A DNA stretch of 64,000 nucleotides, taken from JBBDWR01 sp040902745. GTDB lineage: Bacteria > Actinomycetota > UBA4738 > HRBIN12. Below the pieces are notes generated by a model. It had not been told where the DNA came from. It did no database searches and saw only the letters and a program-made list of their open reading frames with translations. This document shows, one piece after another, positions 8,388 to 18,333 of this stretch (the stretch's first letter is position 1; each line of letters begins with the position of its first letter). Made by a program: the position numbers and the translations under genes. The stretch is from assembly GCA_040902745.1 (NCBI GenBank), contig JBBDWR010000010.1, positions 1 through 64,000 on the forward strand, given 5' to 3'.

Positions 8388-9631
8388 GTGCGCAGGCTCC
8401 CGATCAGTAGGAGGTAATCCTCCAGCTCCCGGGTGGTCAGGAACGACTCGCGAACGCGAGCCCGCGCCGCCTCGCCCATCGCCTCGCATCGGTCGGGGTC
8501 GCGCAACAACTCCACCGTGCGCTGTGCGCACTCCTGCACCGAGTCCACCAGGTAACCGTTCGTTCCGTTCTCGATCTGCAGACGGATCCCCCCGACGTCT
8601 CCCCCGACCACCGGCTTGCGCTTCCACATCGCCTCCGCGACGACGAGTCCGAATCCCTCACGCGTCGACTTCTGGATACCCACCCGCGAAGCTCGCTGAA
8701 ACGCGTTGATCTCCGTGTTCCCGACCATCTGTACGTTGGTGAGCAGGTAGATGTCCGGGTCGCCGTGACGATGCTCCTCGGTCATGTCCAGATACCGCAT
8801 CCCCTCCGGGTCGTCGTGCGCCATCGACCCGGCCATCACGAGCTGAAGGTTCGGGATCTCCTCGCGCACGATCCTGAACGCGTCGATCACGCCGATCGGG
8901 TCCTTCCAGGGATCGAATCGGGAAACCTGCGACACGATCGGGCGATCCGGATCGATCCCGTAGGCGCCCAGTACGTCATGCACGGTCGCTGCCGGAAGCT
9001 CGACGTTCTTCGCCGAGGTCGGATCGATCGACGGCGGGATGAAGGCGACCTGAGGACCCACGAGACCCGGCTGACCGAAGTCCTCGATCGTGAACACGGC
9101 TCCGTCGTAGCCGTTCACGATCGGCTCGAAGAACCCCCAGACGCCGGGGTTCGGGTTCGACAGATCGATGTGACAACGCCAGATCCACATACCGGCGTCG
9201 TTGCCCCGCTCGGCGAGAATCCGCCGTACCCCCGCCGGCTGCGGATCGTGGATGAACCAGACGTCGAACGACTCTCCGACGAGGCGCTCGGCGTTTTCCC
9301 GCGCCGTGTCCCAGTAGGTGCGCTCCATCCCACGGGTCCAGGCGACCTCCGCTCCCTGCAGGCCGTTGTGGACGGTCTTGGTGACGTCGAAGAAGGGGTC
9401 GGCGCCCTCGAGCACGGCCCACACTGCCTCGATCCCCAGGTCGTGCATCAATCCCACCTGCGTTTGCAACAGCTCCGCCACGCCGCCCCCGTACGCGGTG
9501 CTGTTGAGCATCAGCAGCCGCATTCCTTTCAGGGGGGCCGCGGCAGCGCGGAGCCGCTCGACGGCCTCCTCGCCGGCATCCTGGGCGAAATCGTCGAGCC
9601 GCTTGGGCTGAACGGGGACGGTGGGGAGCAC
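8384..9631 (-). CDS. treT: trehalose synthase TreT-type glycosyltransferase (GT4)
   Basis: The 415-residue GT-B enzyme has LMLNSTAYGGGVAELLQTQV at the N-terminal nucleotide-sugar fold, the TreT-like stretch WRCHIDLSNPNPGVWGF, and the C-terminal GT4 donor motif STREGFGLVVAEAMWKRKPVVGGDVGGI. TreT enzymes reversibly join glucose with the glucose of an NDP-glucose to give trehalose in one step, and an example is known from the actinobacterium Rubrobacter. It is first in a two-gene operon with otsA, so the cell would have both the OtsA-OtsB and the TreT route. The GTG start is preceded by TAGACT at 6 bases, suggesting a leaderless mRNA. Substrate preference cannot be read from sequence. Confidence 0.88.
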   Translation of the reverse strand: MLPTVPVQPKRLDDFAQDAGEEAVERLRAAAAPLKGMRLLMLNSTAYGGGVAELLQTQVGLMHDLGIEAVWAVLEGADPFFDVTKTVHNGLQGAEVAWTRGMERTYWDTARENAERLVGESFDVWFIHDPQPAGVRRILAERGNDAGMWIWRCHIDLSNPNPGVWGFFEPIVNGYDGAVFTIEDFGQPGLVGPQVAFIPPSIDPTSAKNVELPAATVHDVLGAYGIDPDRPIVSQVSRFDPWKDPIGVIDAFRIVREEIPNLQLVMAGSMAHDDPEGMRYLDMTEEHRHGDPDIYLLTNVQMVGNTEINAFQRASRVGIQKSTREGFGLVVAEAMWKRKPVVGGDVGGIRLQIENGTNGYLVDSVQECAQRTVELLRDPDRCEAMGEAARARVRESFLTTRELEDYLLLIGSLRT

Positions 9632-9637
9632 GCGCCG

Positions 9638-9643
9638 AGTCTA
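9638..9643 (-). promoter_or_regulatory. -10 element TAGACT of the treT-otsA operon
   Basis: On the minus strand TAGACT is followed by CGGCGC and then the GTG start of treT. There is no ribosome site, so a leaderless transcript is likely. A TCGACG 16 bases further up is a weak -35 candidate. Confidence 0.6.
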
Positions 9644-9685
9644 GTCCCCGGACGCGGTCCGTCGACCGGGGCGGGCGGGACTGGA

Positions 9686-10108
9686 TCAGGGACGCGAGCT
9701 GAGCGTGTCGAGCGTCCGGTTCCGATGCTCCGCACGCTCACCCACGCTCATCGAAGCGATCTGCTCGATCGCTTCGGACAGATCGATCGGCGAGAACGGT
9801 TTCGTTAGGTAGCCGTTCGCACCGGCACTCCACCCTCGGATCTGGTCCTCGCGCTGTACCTTCGCGGTCAGCATCACGACGGGGACGTCGCGGGTGGCCG
9901 GCCGCTCGCGGAGTTCAGCGAGGACGGCGAAGCCGTCGCGTCCCGGCAGCATCACGTCGAGGACGATGAGGTCGGGGAGCCACTCGGCGGCACGGGCGAG
10001 GGCGTCTGTCCCGTTTTCGCACTCCGCCACCTCGTGCCCAGCGTGCTCGAGGTTCACCCGACACAGCATCAGCACGTCCGGTTCGTCGTCGACGATCAAA
10101 ATGCGCAC
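9686..10108 (-). CDS. single-domain response regulator (CheY-like receiver)
   Basis: The 140-residue receiver domain has the acidic pair VDDEP at residues 7-8, phospho-acceptor Asp about 51 in LIVLDVMLPGRDG, conserved Thr in VVMLTAK and Lys in GYLTKPFSP. There is no output domain, only a 20-residue tail, so it may act by protein contact or phosphate relay, or serve a distant kinase such as the orphan kinase at 2889-5114. The frame continues upstream, but GTG at 10108 is the best start: it begins the canonical VRILIVDDEP strand and has AGGAG 9 bases before it. Confidence 0.85.
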   Translation of the reverse strand: MRILIVDDEPDVLMLCRVNLEHAGHEVAECENGTDALARAAEWLPDLIVLDVMLPGRDGFAVLAELRERPATRDVPVVMLTAKVQREDQIRGWSAGANGYLTKPFSPIDLSEAIEQIASMSVGERAEHRNRTLDTLSSRP

Positions 10109-10309
10109 GTGGGGAGTCTCCTGTTCGCGAAGGGAGCAGTCGTTCAGGTATCGGGCCAGTCCTGCGCGGCCGGGATGGGCCGAACGGCTCGATACCCTCA
10201 CCCGTTCGGGGGAGGTCCGTTCGGGTCATGGCCTCGCGATCGGGTGCCCGCGAGGGAGAAAGAACCCCTGCGGCCGTCCTGCCGAGGGGCGTCTGCCCTG
10301 GTCAGCGTA

Positions 10310-10338
10310 TTGACGGACCCTAGACCCCACCCTAGGCT
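10310..10338 (+). promoter_or_regulatory. promoter of the rrf2 gene (TTGACG-N17-TAGGCT)
   Basis: TTGACG (10310-10315) and TAGGCT (10333-10338) are separated by exactly 17 bases and lie about 20 bases before the GTG start. It is the best-formed housekeeping-type promoter in the window and a useful reference for other -10 calls. Confidence 0.75.
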
Positions 10339-10358
10339 GACACCGGAGGCGAGAGCCC

Positions 10359-10829
10359 GTGCTGAAGGTTTCCCAGAAGCTCGAATACGCGATCCGCGCC
10401 CTGATCGAGCTCACGAACCGGCGAGAGAGCAAGCAGCTCGTGCCGGCACGCGAGATCGCCGACGCGCAGCAGATCCCACTTCGGTTCCTGGAACAACAGC
10501 TCGGAGCCCTCTCGAAGGCCGGGCTGGTCGAGAGCTTCCGCGGCGCTGGGGGTGGATGTCGCCTCGCCCGTGATCCCGAGGACATCCGGATGTCGGCGGT
10601 GGCCGAGGCGATCGAAGGCCAGACCGTGCCGATGTTCTGCCTCAGCGAGGAGGACCACACCTGCTTCATGGACAGCCGGTGCGGTCTGCAGGGGTTCTGG
10701 GCCGATGTGGCGATGGCCGTCCAGCGGGTATTCGACGAAACGACCATCGCGGACCTCGCGACCAGGCATCGAGCCTCGAACGGGCCGACGGTGTTCGCAC
10801 CCGAGGACCTGCTCTCGCGTCTCAACTGA
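10359..10829 (+). CDS. Rrf2/IscR-family iron-sulfur transcription regulator
   Basis: The 156-residue protein has the Rrf2 winged helix (MLKVSQKLEYAIRALIEL at the start; recognition part QQIPLRFLEQQLGALSKAGLV) followed by three cysteines, C94, C102 and C108 (FCL...HTCFMDSRC), in the place where IscR-type members bind an Fe-S cluster. C67 in the wing is extra. A redox- or iron-sensing repressor is therefore likely. GTG at 10359 has GGAGG about 9 bases upstream and a strong promoter. The gene is monocistronic, with a hairpin right after the stop. No isc or suf genes are in view, so its targets are elsewhere, or it may regulate only itself. Confidence 0.88.
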   Translation: MLKVSQKLEYAIRALIELTNRRESKQLVPAREIADAQQIPLRFLEQQLGALSKAGLVESFRGAGGGCRLARDPEDIRMSAVAEAIEGQTVPMFCLSEEDHTCFMDSRCGLQGFWADVAMAVQRVFDETTIADLATRHRASNGPTVFAPEDLLSRLN

Positions 10830-10834
10830 GGCGT

Positions 10835-10853
10835 CCCCGTGCTCCCCACGGGG
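10835..10853 (+). terminator. hairpin after the rrf2 gene
   Basis: CCCCGTG (10835-10841), loop CTCCC, CACGGGG (10847-10853): a perfect 7-bp GC stem that starts 6 bases after the rrf2 stop. There is no T-run, as is common in high-GC Actinomycetota. Confidence 0.5.
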
Positions 10854-10894
10854 TGGGTAGATCCGTCCCGGTATCCGACTGTGATCCGGATCCG

Positions 10895-10926
10895 CGACCC
10901 GAGCCCTGCGCTCAGGACCCGGGTCG
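10895..10926 (-). terminator. hairpin after the DUF5679 gene
   Basis: CGACCCG (10895-10901) pairs with CGGGTCG (10920-10926), with a GAGC/GCTC inner stem possible. It lies about 10 bases beyond the DUF5679 stop on the minus strand, between two convergent genes. Confidence 0.4.
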
Positions 10927-10936
10927 GGTGGGTGTC

Positions 10937-11089
10937 CTAGCCGGACTTGCCCAGGATCCGCATGACGTTGGTGCCGCACACCGGGCACTGGCCCTTCGCG
11001 GCCTTGCGTCCGTTCTTCAGCGTGGTCTCGGTGCCTTCGAACTCGCGCTTCTCGCGGCACTTGACGCAGTACGCCTCGTACTTGGCCAC
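10937..11089 (-). CDS. DUF5679 zinc-ribbon protein
   Basis: The 50-residue protein starts VAKYEAYCVKCREKREFEG and ends CPVCGTNVMRILGKSG. Two CxxC knuckles (C-V-K-C and C-P-V-C) separated by a basic segment make a small zinc ribbon. The DUF5679 family is common in Actinomycetota and has no assigned function that I know of. The frame is open further upstream, but the GTG at 11089 has a good ribosome site (AAGGAG at 7 bases) and begins exactly at the conserved segment. It is divergent from acs with a 259-bp spacer. Confidence 0.85.
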   Translation of the reverse strand: MAKYEAYCVKCREKREFEGTETTLKNGRKAAKGQCPVCGTNVMRILGKSG

Positions 11090-11288
11090 GTCGGTCTCCT
11101 TCCCCCTCGGAAGATGCTTCGAGGCTGCCCGAGTGGGCAACCTCGTGCTCGATGCTCCACCCTCCCCCGTCGGGATGCAAGCACCACTCACGCACGAGGG
11201 TTGCCGTAGAACACAACCCGCGGGATCGGCGGGTCGCACGTTCGGCCCGTGCCTGGGGAGGCATCTCGCGCGTGATCGGGGCCGAGGC

Positions 11289-11294
11289 TACGAT
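11289..11294 (+). promoter_or_regulatory. possible -10 element TACGAT upstream of acs
   Basis: TACGAT lies about 55 bases before the acs ATG in the 259-bp divergent spacer with DUF5679. The -35 region is not clear. Nothing else recognisable is in this spacer. Confidence 0.35.
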
Positions 11295-11348
11295 GCTGCT
11301 CCACCGCAGACCTGGACCCGCAGAGCCCGGAGGGACGGCGAGGCTTCG

Positions 11349-13312
<1,964 letters not shown>

Positions 13313-13316
<4 letters not shown>

Positions 13317-13729
13317 ATCGCGCACCGCTTCTCACGCCTGCGCAATCGGCGTTCGTCGCCTCTCGGCCAGTCGCCTACCTGGCGACTGTGCAGTCGACCG
13401 GGATGCCCCATGTTGTGCCGATCTCGACCGTGCTCGACGGCGACCGGGTGGTGTTCGCCACGGAGATCGGTACACAGAAGGTGCGCAACATGCGCTTCAA
13501 CGACTGGGTCGCGATCTCCTTCGACGTCTATTCCGACACGTGGTCTGAGCTGCAGCAGGTGATCGTCCACGGCCCTGTGCTGTTCATCGAATCGGGACCG
13601 GAATTCGAGCGCGACCGCGGACTGCTGTACGGCAAGTTCGAGCAGTACGAATCCGAAGCGCCGGTCGAAGAAGGGAGTTCGCTGATCGTGGAAGTCCCGT
13701 TCGACCGCGTCTCATCCTGGAACGTCTGA
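13313..13729 (+). CDS. pyridoxamine-5'-phosphate oxidase-fold (PPOX/FDOR) protein
   Basis: The 138-residue protein has the split-barrel flavin/deazaflavin-binding pattern: RPVAYLATVQSTGMPHVVPISTVLDGDRVVFATEIGTQKVRNMRFNDWVAISFD. Such proteins bind FMN, F420 or haem, and many actinobacterial ones are F420-dependent reductases or biliverdin reductases. Which applies here is open. GTG at 13313 overlaps the acs stop (GTGA), so it is translationally coupled to acs. Its last 18 bases overlap the 3' end of the convergent peptidase gene. Confidence 0.78.
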
Positions 13730-15529
13730 CGCGTCCCGCAGCACATGTCGTTCGAAGAACGAGAGGATCGCCGCCATGTGCTCGACTTGCTGGGCGGTGG
13801 CGTTCGCATGGTGGCCCGCCGCGTAGATGTGCAGTTCGACCTCGACGCCTCGCGAACGGAGCGCATCGACCCACGGAGTGATGCTCTCGAGCGGGCATCG
13901 TGGGTCGTTCTCGCCCGCGATCACGAGGGCGGGCGCCACCGCGCGATCTACGAAGGTCATCGGGTCGCGCTCCCTCCACCGCTCGGGGAGTTCGTCGGGA
14001 CCTCCTCCGTACAGCGCGAGATCGTAGGCCTGGATCTCGGGCATCGCCGCTTCATGCGCGGCGCGGAAGTCGCCCGAGGGTATCCCCGCGAAGACCGCTC
14101 GCCATCGGTCCGGATACAGCCCCGCGTCGAGGCACGCGAGGCATCCTCCCCATGACCAGCCGGAGAACGCGACCCGTTGTGGATCGGCGATGCCCTCCGC
14201 GATCAAGGCGTCGAGCGTGGCAACGACGTCCTCGCTCTCGGGGAGCCAAGGATCACCCACCAGCGCACGACGGAACTCCACGCCGTAGCCGGTGGATCCC
14301 CGATAGTTCACCAGCGCGACCGCGAAGCCCGCGTCTACGAACGCCTGGGTCTCCGGCTCGAAGCGGTTGCGCTCGTGCCACTCGGGACCGCCGTGCACGC
14401 TGACGACGGTCGGGAAGGGCCCTTCGCCCGCCGGAGTCACCACGAACGACTGGATCGGCGTCCCGTGTTGGTTGCGCGCCCAGAACGACCGGTATCCGCG
14501 CCCGGCCGGAGCGGGCTCACCAGGCGCGCGGAGCACATCTGTCCCGTCTGCGGTGACGACACGAGGGGGGTGCACGCTGTCGCTGGTCAACAGCCACACC
14601 TGCCCGTCGGGACGGACCGCGGCCTCGGGGATCTCCCCGCCGGTGTCGGCGACGACCTCGGCCGTACCGTTCGATGGGTTCACCCGGACGAGTCGATCCT
14701 GTCCTTCGAATTCCTGCCGAGCCAGGATCGAGGTTCCGTCGGGCCACCAACCGAGCGGGATCACGGCGCCTTCGAGATCGACCTCCAGGTCGCGTCGTTC
14801 ACCGGTGGCGACGTCCCAGAGTCCCGGCCGCTCGAACGGGCCGATCTCCGAGGTGAACAGGAGCCTGCGATCGTCCGGTCGTGGATGCCACGCGACCGGA
14901 TCCACCTGGGATCCGGCATCCACGAGTTCTCCGACGACCGAGCCGTCGGCGGCGTCCAGCACCCGGAGTTCCTGATGGATCACATCGCCGTGCTCGGCGT
15001 GCCGGATGCACACGAGGCTCCCGTCGGCAGAGAGCCCGCCGGTGCCCGCCACGTCGTTGCGCCCAACTCCCGATGGATACGACGCGGAGTGCAGCAGTCG
15101 CGGCGGTCCGTCGCCGTCGGAGACGTACACGCGGTAGTCCTCCCGCGTGCCGATGCCAACCGCGACGGTGTCGACGGCGAAGGAGATCCCGGTGCTCCAT
15201 CCGGCGGGAAGTCCCTCGAGCAATGGGGAGACCACGTCGGTGTCCGGATCGAGCGCCACCCACGCGCCTCGCTCGTCGCCGGTCGCGTCACTCCACCACA
15301 CGATCCGACCATCGGGGGCGACGAGCACCGATTCCACGCCGAGTGACTCGTCGCTTACTCGTCGTCGTCGCTCGTCGGAGAGGTCGCAGACCCAGACCTG
15401 CCAGATGCCGCTCTCGTTGGACAGGAACGCCAGGCGGCTCGGCGCGATATCAGCCCACGAGGGGAATCCCAGGGTGGGGGCCGTGAATCGGCGTTCCCAG
15501 GCGGAGGCGGAGGGTGCGACGGCGCTCAT
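13712..15529 (-). CDS. S9-family prolyl oligopeptidase-like serine peptidase
   Basis: The 605-residue protein has an N-terminal beta-propeller region (about 25-340, with repeated WxxD/SxDGS-like blades) and a C-terminal alpha/beta-hydrolase. The nucleophile Ser about 459 sits in SGWSWGGCLA, the acid is probably Asp about 542 in AGENDPRCP, and the base is His about 573/574 in AAGHHANAT. The oxyanion part is VSVHGGPEW and NYRGSTGYG. There is no signal peptide, so it should cleave short peptides in the cytoplasm, or act as an acylaminoacyl-peptidase. ATG at 15529 has a TAGCGT nine bases before it and no ribosome site. The C-terminus overlaps the PPOX gene by 18 bp. Confidence 0.88.
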   Translation of the reverse strand: MSAVAPSASAWERRFTAPTLGFPSWADIAPSRLAFLSNESGIWQVWVCDLSDERRRRVSDESLGVESVLVAPDGRIVWWSDATGDERGAWVALDPDTDVVSPLLEGLPAGWSTGISFAVDTVAVGIGTREDYRVYVSDGDGPPRLLHSASYPSGVGRNDVAGTGGLSADGSLVCIRHAEHGDVIHQELRVLDAADGSVVGELVDAGSQVDPVAWHPRPDDRRLLFTSEIGPFERPGLWDVATGERRDLEVDLEGAVIPLGWWPDGTSILARQEFEGQDRLVRVNPSNGTAEVVADTGGEIPEAAVRPDGQVWLLTSDSVHPPRVVTADGTDVLRAPGEPAPAGRGYRSFWARNQHGTPIQSFVVTPAGEGPFPTVVSVHGGPEWHERNRFEPETQAFVDAGFAVALVNYRGSTGYGVEFRRALVGDPWLPESEDVVATLDALIAEGIADPQRVAFSGWSWGGCLACLDAGLYPDRWRAVFAGIPSGDFRAAHEAAMPEIQAYDLALYGGGPDELPERWRERDPMTFVDRAVAPALVIAGENDPRCPLESITPWVDALRSRGVEVELHIYAAGHHANATAQQVEHMAAILSFFERHVLRDASDVPG

Positions 15530-15538
15530 GGCCTGAGG

Positions 15539-15544
15539 ACGCTA
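15539..15544 (-). promoter_or_regulatory. -10-like TAGCGT before the S9 peptidase
   Basis: On the minus strand TAGCGT is 9 bases from the ATG at 15529, which would give a leader of only a few bases. It lies back to back with the groEL promoter. Confidence 0.4.
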
Positions 15545-15566
15545 CCGCAGCCGGGCCCCCAGGGCC

Positions 15567-15597
15567 TTGCCACAGACCCCGCTCCTGCGGGTACAAT
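15567..15597 (+). promoter_or_regulatory. groEL promoter (TTGCCA / TACAAT)
   Basis: TACAAT (15592-15597) is a good -10. TTGCCA (15567-15572) is a candidate -35 with a long 19-base spacer. The CIRCE operator begins 3 bases after the -10, where HrcA would block initiation. Confidence 0.55.
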
Positions 15598-15599
15598 CC

Positions 15600-15626
15600 T
15601 TAGCACTCAAGGCTAGAGAGTGCTAG
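15600..15626 (+). promoter_or_regulatory. CIRCE operator (HrcA site)
   Basis: TTAGCACTC (15600-15608), a 9-base spacer, then GAGTGCTAG (15618-15626). It matches the consensus TTAGCACTC-N9-GAGTGCTAA at 17 of 18 arm positions. In CIRCE-bearing bacteria the repressor HrcA binds here and releases groE genes on heat shock. Confidence 0.95.
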
Positions 15627-15679
15627 CAGTCGAGAGCCGGACCTGTGAACCAGTCGAACCAGCCAAGGAGGGGAATCCC

Positions 15680-17302
15680 ATGGCCGCCAAGATCATCTCT
15701 TACGACCAGGACGCGCGGCGTGCGCTCGAGAGCGGGATGGATCAGCTCGCGAACGCCGTAAAGATCACGTTGGGTCCCAAGGGCCGCAACGTGGTCCTGG
15801 AGAAGAAGTGGGGCGCGCCGACGATCACGAACGACGGCGTGTCGATCGCGAAGGAGATCGAGCTCGACGATCCGCTCGAGAAGGTCGGCGCGGAGCTCGT
15901 GAAGGAAGTCGCGAAGAAGACCGACGACGTCGCCGGCGACGGGACGACGACGGCCACCGTGCTCGCGCAGGCGATCGTCAAAGAGGGTCTGCGAAACGTC
16001 GCAGCAGGCGCGAGCCCGACCGCCCTCAAGCGCGGCATCGAGCTCGCGACCGAACGAGCGGTCGAAGCGATCAAGAACCTGTCCAAGGAAGTGGAGGGCA
16101 AGGAAGAGATCGCGAACGTCGGCGCGATCTCCGCCGCGGACAACGAGATCGGTCGCCAGATCGCCGAGGCGGTCGACAAGGTCGGCAAGGACGGCGTCAT
16201 CACGGTCGAGGAATCCAACACCTTCGGCATGGAGCTCGAACTGGTCGAGGGTATGCGCTTCGACAAGGGCTTCATCTCGCCGTACTTCGTGACGGATCCC
16301 GAACGGATGGAAGCCGTGCTCGACGATCCGTACATCCTTATCGCGAACGCGAAGATCTCCGCGGTCAAGGACATGCTGCCGGTGCTCGAGAAGGTAAGCC
16401 AGTCCGGCAAGCCGCTCGTGATCATCGCCGAGGACGTCGAGGGAGAAGCCCTCGCTACGTTGGTCGTCAACAAGATCCGCGGCACTTTCCGCAGCGTTGC
16501 GGTCAAGGCGCCGGGGTTCGGAGACCGCCGCAAGGCGATGCTGCAGGACATCGCGATCCTGACGGGCGGACAGGTGATCTCCGAGGAGGTCGGTCTCAAG
16601 CTCGAGAACACCACGGTCGACCTGCTCGGCACCGCGCGAAAGGTCGTCGTCACCAAGGACGAGACGACGATCGTCGAAGGCGGCGGCAAGCAAAAGGACA
16701 TCACCGGTCGCGTCAACCAGATCAAGGCCGAGATCGACAAGACCGACTCCGACTACGACCGCGAGAAGCTGCAGGAGCGTCTCGCGAAGCTGTCCGGGGG
16801 CGTCGCCGTGATCAAGGTCGGCGCGGCCACGGAGGTCGAGCTCAAGGAGAAGAAGCACCGCATCGAGGACGCTGTGCAGTCCACGAAGGCAGCGGTCGAA
16901 GAGGGCATCGTCCCCGGCGGAGGTGTGGCGCTGCTGAACGCGCAGGCCGCTCTGGACAAGCTGGATCTCGAAGGCGACGAAGCCACGGGCGCGCGCATCA
17001 TCCACAAGGCGCTCGAGGAGCCGGTTAAGCAGATCGCCCGCAACGCCGGCCTGGAAGGCGGCGTGATCGTGGAGAAGATCCGCGCCCTCGACCCCGGGCA
17101 GGGCCTGAATGCCGCAACCGGGGAGTACGGGGACATGCTGAAGTTCGGCGTGATCGACCCCACCAAGGTGACTCGCTCGGCGCTGCAGAACGCCGCCTCG
17201 ATCGGAGCACTGTTCCTCACGACCGAGGCCGTGGTGGCCGAGAAGCCCGAGAAGGAGGCGCCGCCCGCGATGCCCGACGGCGGCGGCGGCATGGACTTCT
17301 GA
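15680..17302 (+). CDS. groEL: 60-kDa chaperonin GroEL
   Basis: The 540-residue chaperonin is full length, starting MAAKIISYDQDARRALESGM and ending in the GGGGMDF tail typical of actinobacterial folding-type GroEL, not the His-rich GroEL1 tail. ATP-site motifs GPKGRNVVLEKKWG, DGTTTATVLAQAI and GGGVALL are intact. It forms tetradecameric rings with a GroES cap to refold proteins. The frame is open 20 codons upstream across the CIRCE, but ATG at 15680 has AAGGAGGGG at the right distance. No groES lies directly upstream; a divergent Cpn10-fold gene is 4.8 kb away (22069-22521). HrcA control is indicated by CIRCE. Confidence 0.98.
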   Translation: MAAKIISYDQDARRALESGMDQLANAVKITLGPKGRNVVLEKKWGAPTITNDGVSIAKEIELDDPLEKVGAELVKEVAKKTDDVAGDGTTTATVLAQAIVKEGLRNVAAGASPTALKRGIELATERAVEAIKNLSKEVEGKEEIANVGAISAADNEIGRQIAEAVDKVGKDGVITVEESNTFGMELELVEGMRFDKGFISPYFVTDPERMEAVLDDPYILIANAKISAVKDMLPVLEKVSQSGKPLVIIAEDVEGEALATLVVNKIRGTFRSVAVKAPGFGDRRKAMLQDIAILTGGQVISEEVGLKLENTTVDLLGTARKVVVTKDETTIVEGGGKQKDITGRVNQIKAEIDKTDSDYDREKLQERLAKLSGGVAVIKVGAATEVELKEKKHRIEDAVQSTKAAVEEGIVPGGGVALLNAQAALDKLDLEGDEATGARIIHKALEEPVKQIARNAGLEGGVIVEKIRALDPGQGLNAATGEYGDMLKFGVIDPTKVTRSALQNAASIGALFLTTEAVVAEKPEKEAPPAMPDGGGGMDF

Positions 17303-17360
17303 TCCGTCGAACCAGGGAGGGCTCCGCTGCGAATGCGGGGTGGAGCCCCCTCTCTCCACC

Positions 17361-17390
17361 AACGGGGCCCCGGGAGACCGGGGCCCCGTT
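17361..17390 (+). terminator. strong hairpin after groEL
   Basis: AACGGGGCCCCGG (17361-17373), loop GAGA, CCGGGGCCCCGTT (17378-17390): a perfect 13-bp stem. A second hairpin lies just before it (GGGCTCC near 17318 with GGAGCCC near 17341-17347). There is no U-run. It separates groEL from larE. Confidence 0.75.
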
Positions 17391-17456
17391 GCGTGTTCGG
17401 TTCCGGGTGGGACCGGGCTGTGTTGGCAAGGTGCCGGCGGATGGGAGAATCCGCAC

Positions 17457-18290
17457 ATGATGACCGAGATGTCGCGGCGGATCGCGGACATGCAGGGGCT
17501 GCTGCAACGGATGGACGGGGTGGTGGTCGCATTCTCGGGCGGAGTCGACTCGACCCTCGTGGCCGCGGTCGCCGCACGGGCGTTGGGGCCGCGCGCCCTC
17601 GCGGTCACCGGCGTCTCGGCGTCCCTCGCTCCCGGCGAGCTGGACGGCGCTCGGCGCATCGCATCGTCGGTCGGGATCGTTCATCGAACCGTGCGCACCG
17701 ATGAGCTGATGCGCCCCGGCTACGTCGAGAACGGCGCGGATCGCTGCTACCACTGCAAGACGGAGCTCTACGACGTGCTCGGGAAGCTGGCGGCACAAGA
17801 GGGCCTGCCCGTGGTCGCCTCCGGAGCGAACGTCGACGACCTCGGGGACGTGCGGCCGGGCTTGCGCGCTGCGAAGGAGCACGGGGTTCGCCATCCGCTG
17901 GTGGAGAGCGGGTTCACCAAGCGGGACGTGCGGACGGCCGCGCGAGAGCTCGACATCCCGACATGGGACAAGCCGGCGTCCGCATGCCTGTCGTCGAGGA
18001 TCGCATTCGGTCAGCGGGTTACGGTCGGCGAGCTTACCCGCGTGGGCCGAGCGGAGCGCCTCCTCAAGGAACTCGGGTTCCGGCAGTGTCGCGTCCGTGT
18101 GCACGGCGAGTTGGCGCGGATCGAGGTCGACCGGGAGGCGGTGTCGCGTCTCGCCGATCCCGGAGTGCGGGAACGTATCGCCACAGAGTTCCGCGCGCTC
18201 GGGTACGGCTACGTCACCGTCGACCTGGAGGGGTTCCGGTCGGGCAGCATGCACACGACCGCGGACGGTCCTCGTGACATCGGCGCCTGA
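17457..18290 (+). CDS. larE: ATP-dependent sacrificial sulfur transferase LarE
   Basis: The 277-residue PP-loop protein has VVAFSGGVDSTLVA (residues 22-35), RCYHCKTELY near 97-106 and Cys177 in the segment KPASACLSSR, matching the cysteine that LarE gives up to the pincer cofactor in Lactiplantibacillus. LarE adenylates and sulfurates pyridinium-dicarboxylate during synthesis of the nickel-pincer nucleotide of lactate racemase and relatives. No larB, larC or larA is in view, so its partners would be elsewhere. The start is ATG 17457 (a second ATG follows at once) with GGGAGAAT upstream. The longer open frame crosses the groEL terminator and is not used. Confidence 0.9.
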   Translation: MMTEMSRRIADMQGLLQRMDGVVVAFSGGVDSTLVAAVAARALGPRALAVTGVSASLAPGELDGARRIASSVGIVHRTVRTDELMRPGYVENGADRCYHCKTELYDVLGKLAAQEGLPVVASGANVDDLGDVRPGLRAAKEHGVRHPLVESGFTKRDVRTAARELDIPTWDKPASACLSSRIAFGQRVTVGELTRVGRAERLLKELGFRQCRVRVHGELARIEVDREAVSRLADPGVRERIATEFRALGYGYVTVDLEGFRSGSMHTTADGPRDIGA

Positions 18291-18333
18291 CCGCCGATCC
18301 GGTCGGCGCCATGGTCACCGAGAGAGGGGCAGT

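Noticed and set aside
8388..8627. An 80-residue N-terminal extension of OtsA
   Set aside because: It would overlap treT, is Arg/Gly-rich with no motif, and the ATGA-overlapping ATG at 8387 begins the conserved OtsA sequence.
15623..17659. A 678-codon open frame opposite groEL
   Set aside because: It covers the well-defined groEL in reverse and extends over its terminator. It has no domain pattern and is best explained as a codon-bias shadow.
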